This document shows, piece by piece, positions 26,101-32,719 of a stretch of DNA of 64,000 bases; the first letter of the stretch is position 1, and each line of letters begins with the position of its first letter. Origin of the DNA: Gemmiger sp. An87 (lineage in GTDB: Bacteria; Bacillota; Clostridia; Oscillospirales; Ruminococcaceae). Where the stretch lies: positions 1-64,000 of the forward strand of contig NZ_NFHD01000011.1 in the NCBI RefSeq assembly GCF_002159185.1. Direction: 5' to 3'. Made by a program: the position numbers and the translations under genes. The notes beneath the pieces were generated by a model, which searched no databases, was not told the origin of the DNA, and worked only from the letters and a program-made list of their open reading frames with translations.

Positions 26101-28286
26101 AAAAAATCCCTCTTTCTCCGGAACGTCAGGAGCGCCAGCTGCGGGAACAGATTGATGAGATTGAGGGAGCGATTGCAGAACTCAAATATCAGAACGGCGA
26201 GAATTTCACCATCAAACAGATGGAGAAAACGAGAAAATCCCTGCAAACCAGACTGGATAAACTGCTCTCTACTGACAGAAAGGATGATGTTGTTACCTTT
26301 GAACAGCTGGGCGTTGATCGGCTGTTTGTAGATGAAAGCCACGCTTTCAAAAACCTCTTTTTGTACACAAAAATGAGGAATGTTGCTGGTCTTTCCACTT
26401 CGGAAGCACAGAAATCTTCGGATATGTTTATGAAGTGCCGCTATATGGATGAATTGACCGGCGGGCGTGGCGTTATCTTTGCAACAGGTACTCCCGTATC
26501 GAACTCCATGACGGAGCTTTATACGGTTATGCGATACCTTCAGTACGGGACACTTCAAAAGAAGAATTTGACCCATTTTGACTGCTGGGCATCTACCTTT
26601 GGTGAAACAACTACCGCTATTGAGTTGGCTCCGGAAGGAACCGGCTATCGTGCCAGAACCAGATTTGCAAAGTTTTTTAACCTTCCGGAACTCATGAATA
26701 TGTTTAAGGAAGTTGCGGATATTAAAACCTCCGACCAGCTTCATCTCCCTGTACCGGATGCAAAATTTGAAACGGTTGTTGTACAGCCTTCTGATTATCA
26801 GAAAGACATGGTGGCAGAACTTTCGGAACGTGCAGCGGCGGTTCATTCCGGTATAGTTGACCAATCAGAAGATAATATGCTTCTGATTACCGGCGATGGA
26901 AGAAAGTTGGGGTTAGATCAGCGTTTAATCAATCCACTCTTGCCGGATGATCCAGAAAGCAAGCTCAATGCCTGTGTGCAAAATGTGCTGCGGATTTGGG
27001 AAGAAGGAAAGGCTGACAGACTGACCCAGCTCCTGTTCTGTGACCTCTCTACCCCGAAAAACAATGGCACGTTTAATGTCTATGATGACATCAAGGCAAA
27101 GCTGATAGCAGCCGGTGTGCCAGAGAAAGAAATTGCATTTATTCACGATGCAGATTCTGAAGCAAAGAAAAAAGAACTGTTCGCAAAGGTGCGTACTGGT
27201 CAGGTTCGTGTGCTGATGGGCAGTACACAGAAAATGGGAGCCGGAACAAACTGCCAGGATCGCCTGGTGGCGCTTCATCACTTGGATGTGGGCTGGCGTC
27301 CCTCTGATATGACTCAGCGAAATGGTCGAATTATCCGTCAGGGCAATCAAAACAAGGAGGTGCAGATCTATCAGTATGTAACAGAGGGAACTTTTGATGC
27401 ATATCTTTATCAGACACTGGAAAACAAACAAAAATTCATCTCGCAAATCATGACCTCGAAATCACCTGTCCGTTCCTGTGACGATGTGGACGAGCAAGCT
27501 CTGTCCTATGCCGAAATCAAGGCTCTGTGTGCCGGAAATCCGCTGATTAAAGAGAAAATGGACTTGGACATTGATGTGGCAAGGCTTAAGGTTCTAAAAG
27601 CCGACCACCAGAGCCAGCAGTACCGCATGGAAGATAAACTCCTGAAATACTTTCCGGCGGAGATTGAAAAGCAGACAGGCTATATTCGTGGCTTTGAAGC
27701 AGACATCCAAACGGTCACAGCTCATCCGCAGATTGCGGAAGGGTTCTGCGGTATGGAAATTCTGGGCAAGCACTATATAGAAAAAGAGGATGCCGGTGAA
27801 ATGATTCTTGCCGCCTGCAAGGAGATGAAAGGAACCGAGCCAATCCCGCTTGGCAGTTATCGTGGCTTTCAGATGGAACTTTCCTTTGACAGTTTCCGGC
27901 ATGACTTTGATATTACCCTGAAAGGCGCTGTGAGCCATCGTGTATCGCTTGGAACCGATGCCAGGGGAAATATCATCCGACTGGATAATGCCCTCTCCAG
28001 CATCCCTGAGAAGCTGGAGAAATCCCATGAACAGCTCACCAATCTTCAAAATCAGCAGGAAGCGACCAGAGCGGAACTGGGAAAACCCTTCCCACAGGAA
28101 GCGGAGCTTGCTGAAAAAAGTGCTCGTCTGGCAGAACTGGATGCAGCTCTTAATATGGAGGACTCCATGCCGGAGCATGAGGAAGCAGAACAGGCAGATA
28201 AACCTTCTGTGCTGGCAGATCTGAAAGCTAAGTCAGAGCATATTCCTCCATATCGGGCATCTGGTGGGCGTGAGGAGGTGCTGTAA
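20127..28286 (+). CDS. giant ICE protein: methyltransferase-like plus SF2 helicase
   Basis: 2719 aa. Order: an N-terminal region typical of these proteins (~1-200), a low-complexity polar linker (~255-380) that overprints tnpV, accessory LPD-type regions to ~1080, an N6-methyltransferase-like fold with LEPAMGIGNFFG near 1228 and NVPFG near 1292 in place of the usual NPPY/F, then a SNF2/SF2 helicase with HEVGAGKT near 1905, DESH near 2069, GTPVSNS and the motif-VI-like QRNGRIIRQG, ending in coiled coil and SVLADLK motif. Relatives in conjugative elements are thought to process or protect DNA during transfer (LtrC-like). AGGGAAACA precedes the ATG. Substrate DNA and methyltransferase activity are unproven. 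Confidence 0.9.
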   Translation: MNPKERYYSGVARETIHRITANRENWTSFLATMARNYDFTYPEQVMIYAQRPNATLCKPYEEWNTEQYRRYVKRGSTGIALFVMNQDKPYLRYVFDVADTGVRRSSPAITPWRVTDENRRFVMDEMERVFQVPSEGILEYQLENIAINLAREYWDDFKKPILDIVADSFLEEYDEYNIEVAFKTAVANSVSYAMYSRITENPDNYFEHEDFQNVFDFNTRQTVNALGTAVNAVSSRMFGEIEKAIEAFEQTKTVERSHDYERNDLHTGRGLPDSGHRTEEHRNETVGQVRQNAEGVSAREQPDVAERPDSQRAAVPASPGDRRDSAPQSGAADDRTAGEESGTGQSDTADGMGAAHEQPESTGRGNRDSGAYQQLSLNLFLSESEQINFIDEAESKALSAFSLSENQIDQVLTVGGNEPNLRMMVALEYMKGKSTEEIAKRLPELYRGSNGFKLDGHEVSAWFDEQCIHLARGKTARFAPSRQIVSWQEAAERIGNLLENGEYATNVELVEAPGYERTKVAVSFWYLYHDLSEEAKSKGFLSSLQEIRGVGFPEETAELAKKLNDSQFRATLKAEYQSFLEAVDADSSLLRFHYHKLNHLEQRLDELALPLREYQSNVATPPIVRQFITDDEINESLSGGSGFSGGKARIYEYWQEGHSAKEKADFLKNEYGTGGHSHALSGASGSGEDHDSKGIRYTKSGCDKVQLSWTQVANRIDSLIKQERYISPEALKEAQRERVPDVENEPKPVGRIEYLGTNGRPGEVIEYTDPERFMKKIEDETFYGVPLTVVLYRDEQGKTIPQEFLSELDPPPRGFRVEDAPAIDLEEEAPSVDEAEESPFVAQVMRDAEAIAAGEESYERFSVIETENGYAVWDDIRDEIYVDDEGVSEEFTSEWQANDYLQEVKKAVSEKEAAEWLYNERSKFEATQEPEYQVGDTVFLEGEAYNITAIGTTDVQLLPPGMVYPIYRAESKENFERLLRQDERNARFISGEEPEKTVATAEPEHFIDHYYVVEDLQVRGALQLKEYSTFEDAMRAYQSLPAERMKALGVQNTRTPFPGSLDLIQCKDGEDKLVQDYTKVAGWENPEILDLVQKIETAIQTKESPDIPAINFHITNDHLGEGGAKAKFRANMDAIRVLKELEFDERNATPEEQEILSQYVGWGGLADAFDENKASWAEEFRELYTALSPEEYAAARASTLNAHYTSPTVIRAIYDAVGQMGFETGNILEPAMGIGNFFGMLPDAMRNSNLYGVELDSISGRIAQKLYPNAEIKVAGFETTDRRDFYDLAVGNVPFGNYKVSDKPYDKLGFSIHNYFFAKTLDQVRPGGVVAFVTSRFTMDSKNSDARKYMAQRAELLGAIRLPNTAFKANAGTEVVSDIIFLQKRDHPIDIMPDWVQLNTTPDGYTMNSYFVEHPEMVLGEISMESTQYGKDDLTVRPREDMELADLLREAVTRIGGTYAPAELTEEADSQEKEQITIPARPDVKNFSYTVVDGEVYFRENSVMRLVELNDKAKERVSGMVELRRIVNELIEYQLEDYPDDMIQAKQAELNAAYDAFTAKNGLINNRANSQAFADDSSYYLLCSLENLDEDGHLKSKADMFTKRTIKPERKVNSVDTPSEALAISIGEHGKVDLPYMAELLGTPGEYNSIKTELQGVIFKDPMAPDDPVSGWQTADEYLSGDVRSKLRIAQMAAQKDSSFEINVQALEKAQPKDLDASEIDVRLGATWIDPAYIQQFMQETFETPYYLRRTIEVKFSELTAEWRINGKSSPSQNDVAAYTTYGTERANAYRILEETLNLKDIRIYDTIEDADGKQKRVLNKKETTLAQQKQQAIKDAFRDCIWKDPHRREALVTKYNELFNSTRPREYDGSHIRFGGMNPDITLREHQRNAIAHVLYGGNTLLAHEVGAGKTFEMAASAMESKRLGLSQKALFVVPNHLTLQWANEFLHLYPSAKLLVATKKDFETANRKKFCARIATGDYDAVIIGHSQFEKIPLSPERQERQLREQIDEIEGAIAELKYQNGENFTIKQMEKTRKSLQTRLDKLLSTDRKDDVVTFEQLGVDRLFVDESHAFKNLFLYTKMRNVAGLSTSEAQKSSDMFMKCRYMDELTGGRGVIFATGTPVSNSMTELYTVMRYLQYGTLQKKNLTHFDCWASTFGETTTAIELAPEGTGYRARTRFAKFFNLPELMNMFKEVADIKTSDQLHLPVPDAKFETVVVQPSDYQKDMVAELSERAAAVHSGIVDQSEDNMLLITGDGRKLGLDQRLINPLLPDDPESKLNACVQNVLRIWEEGKADRLTQLLFCDLSTPKNNGTFNVYDDIKAKLIAAGVPEKEIAFIHDADSEAKKKELFAKVRTGQVRVLMGSTQKMGAGTNCQDRLVALHHLDVGWRPSDMTQRNGRIIRQGNQNKEVQIYQYVTEGTFDAYLYQTLENKQKFISQIMTSKSPVRSCDDVDEQALSYAEIKALCAGNPLIKEKMDLDIDVARLKVLKADHQSQQYRMEDKLLKYFPAEIEKQTGYIRGFEADIQTVTAHPQIAEGFCGMEILGKHYIEKEDAGEMILAACKEMKGTEPIPLGSYRGFQMELSFDSFRHDFDITLKGAVSHRVSLGTDARGNIIRLDNALSSIPEKLEKSHEQLTNLQNQQEATRAELGKPFPQEAELAEKSARLAELDAALNMEDSMPEHEEAEQADKPSVLADLKAKSEHIPPYRASGGREEVL
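20905..21252 (+). CDS. tnpV: TnpV-family protein overprinted in the giant helicase gene
   Basis: 115 aa encoded entirely within the giant helicase gene in another frame. It has the TnpV pattern: MTYTQVGDYRIPDI, PLGKYGRMRRAFLQENNP, LNDLILSEQLFPHLQEIDE and a QQMAWVQHMNSLKAQAEE helix. AAGGAG (20891-20896) lies 8 bp before ATG 20905. In the host frame this stretch is a disordered Arg/Glu/Ser/Gln linker, while the TnpV frame encodes a regular folded protein, which supports true dual coding. TnpV function is unknown. Confidence 0.85.
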   Translation: MNEMTYTQVGDYRIPDIELKNTETKPLGKYGRMRRAFLQENNPMLLNDLILSEQLFPHLQEIDETAHRRVEQLMTELLEKNPAPDKATQQMAWVQHMNSLKAQAEEIVTAELINS

Positions 28287-28618
28287 TGGGCAGACGTGAC
28301 CAGGATGTTCACTTCCTGGCATCGAAAGAGGAAGTACAGCGAATCCATGAAAAAATGGATGAGCTAGGTATCCGGAGCATGGGGGCATATCTCAGGAAGA
28401 TGGCTCTGGATGGATACTGCATCAACCTGGATTTACAGGATGTGAAAGAGCTGGTTTCCCTTCTGAGAAGATGCAGCAACAACCTGAATCAGTATGCCAA
28501 AAGAGCTAATGAAACCGGCAATATTTATGAGTCAGACATCAAGGATTTGCAGGAACGATTGGAGGAAATCTGGACAGATATGAAGGAGGTGCTGGTGCGC
28601 CTGTCCAGTATTCAGTAA
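28286..28618 (+). CDS. mobC: MobC-family relaxosome protein
   Basis: 110 aa. N-terminal ribbon-helix-helix-type strand (QDVHFLASKEEVQRIHEKM), then the MobC signature SMGAYLRKMALDGYCIN and a C-terminal helix ending near NLNQYAKRANE. It helps the relaxase open DNA at oriT. Its start overlaps the helicase stop (TAATG), so the two are translationally coupled. A second MobC, from the neighbouring element, is at 63,243. Confidence 0.9.
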   Translation: MGRRDQDVHFLASKEEVQRIHEKMDELGIRSMGAYLRKMALDGYCINLDLQDVKELVSLLRRCSNNLNQYAKRANETGNIYESDIKDLQERLEEIWTDMKEVLVRLSSIQ

Positions 28619-28629
28619 TCATAAAAATG

Positions 28630-28656
28630 GGCTGTGGCAACAAAATTGCCGCAGCC
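28630..28656 (+). repeat. stem-loop after mobC
   Basis: GGCTGTGGCAA and TTGCCGCAGCC form an 11-bp stem (one G-T pair) with a 5-nt loop, 11 bp after the mobC stop and without a T-run. It may stabilise the long transfer mRNA, or be part of an oriT-type structure near the mob genes; neither is shown. Confidence 0.55.
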
Positions 28657-28725
28657 ATACATATTGACATCGTTGTGTTATCAGCTGTAAGGCGGTACAA
28701 TAAAAACAGAAAGGGGTGTGTGACC

Positions 28726-29031
28726 GTGAGAATCCTTGTTTTTTTCGTGAAGATTATCTTAAAGCTGATTGCATTGCCGGTATTACTGGGTTTAGGTATT
28801 GTTTGCTTGTTGGCGAAAATCGCCTTTGAGCTATCGTCCTTTTTTATAGGCGCACTGATTCTGTACATCATCGGTTGCAGTATTTATTGTGTCTTTCAAT
28901 CTCTGTGGTTGCAGCTCGCCCTTCTTGTGGGAATCGGCTTGGCGGTCTATGCAGCATTGTTTCTCTTTGTTGTATTTCAGGAGATTGGAGAAAACATAAA
29001 GGAAAATCTTCGTGATTTTATTTTTTCATAA
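28726..29031 (+). CDS. CD1845-like small membrane protein
   Basis: About 101 aa from GTG 28726, which follows AAAGGGG by about 9 bp; the frame is open further upstream but without a ribosome site. Three hydrophobic segments (ILVFFVKIILKLIALPVLLG; ELSSFFIGALILYIIG; LALLVGIGLAVYAALFLF) and a polar tail match the CD1845-type protein that lies between mobC and relaxase in Tn1549-like ICEs. Probable membrane role in mating; unproven. Confidence 0.78.
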   Translation: MRILVFFVKIILKLIALPVLLGLGIVCLLAKIAFELSSFFIGALILYIIGCSIYCVFQSLWLQLALLVGIGLAVYAALFLFVVFQEIGENIKENLRDFIFS

Positions 29032-29044
29032 GAAAATATGTTGT

Positions 29045-29074
29045 AAGGCTGCCTGCGGGCAGTCTTATTTTTTT
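29045..29074 (+). terminator. terminator before the relaxase gene
   Basis: AAGGCTGCC and GGCAGTCTT form a 9-bp stem (one G-T pair) with TGCG loop, followed by ATTTTTTTG. It ends just before the relaxase ribosome site, suggesting attenuation of relaxase expression. Confidence 0.7.
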
Positions 29075-29091
29075 GAGAGGACGGTGAAAAA

Positions 29092-30501
29092 ATGGCGGCA
29101 ACAAGACTGATTGCCCTTCATATTAACAAGGGAAAAACGGTAGCACAGTGTCTGGCAGATCGTACAGATTATTCCCAAAATGCTGCGAAAACAGAAGATG
29201 GAAAATATATAAGTTCTTATGAATGCGATCCTAAAACAGCCGATGAAGAATTTCTTCTGACCAAAAGACAGTATCAGCATATCACAGGCAGACAGCAGAA
29301 AAATGACATCATTGCCTATCAGATACGCCAGTCATTTAAGCCAGGAGAGATTACTCCGGAAGAAGCCAACCAAGTCGGATATGAAACAGCGATGCGCTGG
29401 ACAAAAGGAAAACACGCCTTTATCGTGGCAACACATATTGATCGTTCCCATATCCATAACCATATCATTTATAACTCGACCTCTCTGGACTGTACCCGTA
29501 AATTCAAGAACTTTTTTCTTTCCGGGCTTGCGGTTCAGCGATTAAGCGATATGGTTTGTATTGAGCATGGCTTATCAGTCATAGAGCCAAAGCCATACCG
29601 GGAACGGGTCAAGAGAACGACCTTTCCCAAAAAGCGTACCAAGCGTGATGAGTTGTGTGCGGCAATCGACCAGATATTAACAAAGAAACCAAAAGATTTT
29701 TCGGATTTTGTTCTTCAGCTTTCAGAGCTTGGGTATGAATTTAAGGATGGAAAGCAACCGGCTTTCCGGCATAGTGAGGAGAAGCGATTTATTCGTCTGC
29801 GCTCTCTTGGAGAGGGATACAGTCAGGAGGATATAATTGCAATTCTGTCCGGTAAGTCTGTTCAGAAAGCATCCAGAGTAAGCAAGCAGGTTCATGCTCA
29901 AAGAGAGTTTAATTTGCTGATAGATATTCAGGCGAAGATGGCAGAAGGTAAATCAGCGGGCTATGAGCGGTGGGCAAAGAAATATAACCGCAAAGAAGCT
30001 GCCAGGACAGTTTGCCTTTTGAAAGAAAAAGGTATCGGCAATTATGAAGAATTGACTGCTTTGACAGAGCAGCTCAGCCACCGATTTGCGGAGCTATCCG
30101 ATACTATTAAAGCCAATGAAAAAAGAATGGTTGAGATTGGAGCATTACAGACACACATCAACAACTATTCCAGAACCCGTCCGGTATATGAAGCTTATCG
30201 AAAATCTGGATACAGCAGAAAATTCTTTGAAGAACACCGAGAAGAAATTCAGATTCACAAAGCTGCAAAGCAGGCATTTGACCAGCTACCGGATAAGAAA
30301 GTTCCGTCCAGAAAAACCTTAAACGAGGAGTTCTATCGGTTGTCAGCAGAGAAGAAAAAAGCCTATGCTGAGTATCGACAAGTCCGAAAAGATATGCAAG
30401 AATATTTGACTGCAAAACAGACTGTGGAGCATATTCTGGGCATTGACAGGAAGAAACGAGAAGAAAAAGAAAAGCAGCGAGAAGAAGAAAATCGACAGTA
30501 G
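29092..30501 (+). CDS. relaxase (MobA/VirD2-type mobilisation nuclease)
   Basis: 469 aa. The relaxase domain fills about residues 1-210: N-terminal region with candidate catalytic Tyr residues (TDYSQN), and the metal-binding His cluster HIDRSHIHNHIIYN near 116-129. A helical, Lys/Glu-rich C-terminal half follows. It nicks oriT and pilots the single strand into the recipient with MobC and the coupling protein. The GAGAGG ribosome site sits after a terminator-like hairpin. This is the last backbone gene before the cargo region. Confidence 0.92.
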   Translation: MAATRLIALHINKGKTVAQCLADRTDYSQNAAKTEDGKYISSYECDPKTADEEFLLTKRQYQHITGRQQKNDIIAYQIRQSFKPGEITPEEANQVGYETAMRWTKGKHAFIVATHIDRSHIHNHIIYNSTSLDCTRKFKNFFLSGLAVQRLSDMVCIEHGLSVIEPKPYRERVKRTTFPKKRTKRDELCAAIDQILTKKPKDFSDFVLQLSELGYEFKDGKQPAFRHSEEKRFIRLRSLGEGYSQEDIIAILSGKSVQKASRVSKQVHAQREFNLLIDIQAKMAEGKSAGYERWAKKYNRKEAARTVCLLKEKGIGNYEELTALTEQLSHRFAELSDTIKANEKRMVEIGALQTHINNYSRTRPVYEAYRKSGYSRKFFEEHREEIQIHKAAKQAFDQLPDKKVPSRKTLNEEFYRLSAEKKKAYAEYRQVRKDMQEYLTAKQTVEHILGIDRKKREEKEKQREEENRQ

Positions 30502-30510
30502 AATAGAAAC

Positions 30511-30562
30511 AGCCATAGGCAGCCCTGTTTCTGGGTTAGCCTATGGCTTTCTTTTTTTATTT
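30511..30562 (+). terminator. strong terminator after the relaxase
   Basis: AGCCATAGGC (30511-30520) pairs perfectly with GCCTATGGCT (30539-30548), a nested AGCCC/GGGTT pair fills the loop, and TTCTTTTTTTATTTTT follows. It separates the transfer region from the convergent cargo genes. Confidence 0.9.
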
Positions 30563-31066
30563 TTCGTATGGTTCTGCACTTTCAGCCATTTTAATGATTT
30601 CTTCATCAGCGATTGTTTGCGGATTATATTCCAGAACATAGCTGACTTCCGGAGAATCCGTCCAGCATAAATAGCCACGGCTCTTTGTTTTATAAAGTGC
30701 GGCATCCCAGTCCTGAATTTTCATTTGTTCACAGCTGTTGGCGGATTCAGGGTTAAAAAGAACGTTGAGGGCATCTATATTCAGACCGGTTATCTCGTTG
30801 GGGTCAGCCTCGTAATAGGTGGTTTTGAGGATATGGTAATTGATATTTGCATCTTCTTCTCCGTTGCCATACACCAAAGTTGCCGCCACTTCTGTTTTGG
30901 ATTGTTTCTTGAAGTCATCACCTAAAGCGTTTTCTACCCGCTGTACCATTTCATCAACATCAGATGATGCGGTATCCGTTGGCTTTAATTTTACCAACCA
31001 AAATGCAACTGCAATCAATAAAATCACTACAATAACTGGAATAAATAAATTTCGTTTTTTCCCCAT
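30557..31066 (-). CDS. membrane-anchored protein of unknown function
   Basis: 169 aa with an N-terminal membrane anchor (residues ~6-26, LFIPVIVVILLIAVAFWLV) and an extracytoplasmic domain of ~140 residues containing two Cys (in NSCEQ and YLCWT). No lipobox is evident. I do not recognise the family. GGAGGAACC precedes the ATG. It lies 26 bp after the SLOG gene on the same strand and converges on the relaxase terminator. Confidence 0.65.
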   Translation of the reverse strand: MGKKRNLFIPVIVVILLIAVAFWLVKLKPTDTASSDVDEMVQRVENALGDDFKKQSKTEVAATLVYGNGEEDANINYHILKTTYYEADPNEITGLNIDALNVLFNPESANSCEQMKIQDWDAALYKTKSRGYLCWTDSPEVSYVLEYNPQTIADEEIIKMAESAEPYEK

Positions 31067-31092
31067 GGTTCCTCCTGCCTCTTACTGACTGG

Positions 31093-31563
31093 CTATTCTT
31101 CAGCAGCCAGATTGATAAATTTTTTCCCTGATTTTTGGACATACCGAAAGGTCTGATATGCTCCGCCGGAAGGATGCTCTACATACAAAATCACTAAGTC
31201 AGAGCGGTCTACCATTACCCGGTTTCGGATTTGAAAAGCAGATTTGTAGTGTGTCGTTGCCGCCTGTTCGCAAATCTCAATCTCGTCATAATAGTCACGA
31301 AATGAATCTTCATTATCACGAAATTCGGCGGTCGGATACGGCATGACCCAGATCAAAGCACTATTATCGTCCCGAATTCTTCTTTTGCATCTGCGTATGG
31401 TTGAGGATACGAGCTGGTCGAATTCACCGTCACGTCCGACCAGAAATTCAATATATTCTTCTCGTTTTAACAAAGAGCTAATAATTTCCTCTAACTGTGA
31501 TTCTATTTGAAGTGGATTGTCGATTTGCCTGTGTCCGAAAAAGCTGACCGAAAGTATATTCAT
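31093..31563 (-). CDS. SLOG-family (YpsA/DUF1273-like) protein
   Basis: 156 aa Rossmann-type protein with the SLOG hallmarks: start SVSFFGHRQ, mid-sequence Glu-rich helix, and the C-terminal pattern DLVILYVEHPSGGAYQTFRYVQK where Gly-Gly and Thr line a nucleotide-binding pocket. SLOG proteins bind nucleotides or NAD-like signals and several belong to defence systems; no specific ligand can be given. GGAGGAGA precedes the ATG. It is divergent from an XRE gene across ~160 bp. Confidence 0.8.
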   Translation of the reverse strand: MNILSVSFFGHRQIDNPLQIESQLEEIISSLLKREEYIEFLVGRDGEFDQLVSSTIRRCKRRIRDDNSALIWVMPYPTAEFRDNEDSFRDYYDEIEICEQAATTHYKSAFQIRNRVMVDRSDLVILYVEHPSGGAYQTFRYVQKSGKKFINLAAEE

Positions 31564-31598
31564 AAAATCTCCTCCGCAGGAAAGATTAGTAATGTAAT

Positions 31599-31678
31599 CA
31601 CCAATAATTTTCTATATTCATAATTATACTACCAATCAAAAGGGGAAGAAAGCGAAAATTGACTTTAGCATTACCAAT
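31599..31678. promoter_or_regulatory. three ACCAAT repeats between divergent SLOG and XRE genes
   Basis: CACCAAT (31599-31605), TACCAAT (31630-31636) and TACCAAT (31672-31678) are spaced in the divergent intergenic stretch, and the last one lies in the palindrome GCATTaccAATGC (31668-31680). A TATAAT-like element on the minus strand sits within the region. They are plausible operators for the XRE protein at 31,727. Confidence 0.4.
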
Positions 31679-31726
31679 GCCATCTCCTGATTCGTAATAA
31701 AATAATTATGGAAGGGAGGAGATGCA

Positions 31727-32047
31727 GTGGTCGATATGCCATACGAAGATTTTATTCGAACTCGCATTACGGAATTGCGTATTGCAAAAGATGTTTCTGA
31801 ACACCGGATGAGTTTGGATTTAGGAAAAAGCGGTTCTTATATTCGTGGAGTAACCAGTGGTGCGGCTTTACCCTCACTTAGAGAACTTTTCAATATCATG
31901 TCGTATTTTGATATGACACCTTCAGAGTTTTTTGCACCATTGGAGAATAATGACACTCCCTATCATAAGCTCTGCGAACAGCTGCGGATGCTCAGTGATG
32001 AAGATTTAGAGAAAATCTCCACTTTTATAAACTGGATCACAGAATAA
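31727..32047 (+). CDS. XRE-family HTH regulator
   Basis: 106 aa. HTH region about residues 8-70 (FIRTRITELRIAKDVSEHRMSLDLGKSGSYIRGVTSGAALPSLRELFNIM) in the Cro/C1 style, followed by a short helical dimerisation tail (LCEQLRMLSDEDLEKIS). GTG at 31727 is chosen since GGGAGGAG is 5 bp upstream; an ATG three codons later is the alternative. It probably controls the divergent SLOG operon. Confidence 0.82.
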   Translation: MVDMPYEDFIRTRITELRIAKDVSEHRMSLDLGKSGSYIRGVTSGAALPSLRELFNIMSYFDMTPSEFFAPLENNDTPYHKLCEQLRMLSDEDLEKISTFINWITE

Positions 32048-32103
32048 TCAATGCTTATCAGAAATTGGGCATTGGATAAATGAATATGGATATAAAAAAT
32101 TAA

Positions 32104-32136
32104 CCTGAGTAGTTTTATGGCTACTCAGGTTTTCTG
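32104..32136 (+). terminator. terminator after the XRE gene
   Basis: CCTGAGTAG (32104-32112) pairs perfectly with CTACTCAGG (32121-32129), followed by TTTTCTGTTTT. It isolates the BREX operon from upstream transcription. Confidence 0.88.
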
Positions 32137-32174
32137 TTTTAAGTAAAACAAAACGGTCAGAATGACTGTGCAGC

Positions 32175-32284
32175 CGACATCGGAGATGTCGTTCAAAGGG
32201 GATTGGGGATGTTTCCCCAACAAGCAGATTTGCGAAGAATGACCCAGAGGAAAATTCGAGAAAATGAGTGAACCTGTACAGGTT
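32175..32284. repeat. three perfect palindromes in the 440-bp gap before BREX
   Basis: CGACATC-GGA-GATGTCG (32175-32191), TTGGGGA-TGTT-TCCCCAA (32203-32220) and AACCTGTACAGGTT (32271-32284) lie within 110 bp of non-coding sequence. The gap 32,048-32,488 holds no convincing gene. The palindromes could be operators, an RNA structure or the relic of another element's transfer origin; I cannot decide. Confidence 0.55.
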
Positions 32285-32432
32285 TACACTGCTTGCCAAT
32301 TTGTGAATCCTACGCATCCTTTACAGACTTTCATGTTTGGGGAAATAGTTACCTGAACAAAAAACTGATTTATAAGAAAAAGAAAAAAACTCTGCAAATG
32401 CAAAATTTATTATCCCTTTTTGAATGTAATTG

Positions 32433-32441
32433 TGCTATAAT
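32433..32441 (+). promoter_or_regulatory. extended -10 promoter of the BREX operon
   Basis: TGCTATAAT is a perfect extended -10 element 47 bp before the start of the first BREX-operon gene. No good -35 box stands 17 bp upstream, consistent with extended -10 promoters and possibly with control by the XRE protein. Confidence 0.6.
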
Positions 32442-32488
32442 TTAGAATAGAACTTTTTAAGCAATAGTTTTGAAGATGGAGGTCAAGT

Positions 32489-32707
32489 ATGGACGTAACC
32501 TATAATAAGCTTTTCAAGCTGTTGATAGACAAAGAAATGAAAAAAATGGAGTTTGCAAAAGATGTTGGTATCAGTCCAAATACCCTCGCAAAACTTTCAA
32601 GGAATGAACTTGTTTCTATGGAAGTCATCGTGCGCATTTGCAGAAAATTAAATTGCGGCATCGAAGATATTATGGAAGTCCTTCCTGAAACAAGAGAAAG
32701 ATCATAA
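32489..32707 (+). CDS. small XRE-type regulator heading the BREX operon
   Basis: 72-aa single-domain helix-turn-helix protein (YozG-like): LFKLLIDKEMKKMEFAKDVGI, recognition part SPNTLAKLSRNE, then VSMEVIVRICRKLNCGIEDIME. Many defence islands carry such a small autoregulator first. GGAGGTC precedes the ATG and the next gene (brxA) starts 12 bp after its stop, so it is in the operon. It differs from the WYL-domain BrxR regulators described for some BREX loci. Confidence 0.85.
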   Translation: MDVTYNKLFKLLIDKEMKKMEFAKDVGISPNTLAKLSRNELVSMEVIVRICRKLNCGIEDIMEVLPETRERS

Positions 32708-32719
32708 GGGGGGCTTTTG

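Noticed and set aside
32048-32317. 89-aa minus-strand frame before the BREX operon
   Set aside because: It spans a strong terminator and three palindromes and has no ribosome site, so non-coding is preferred.
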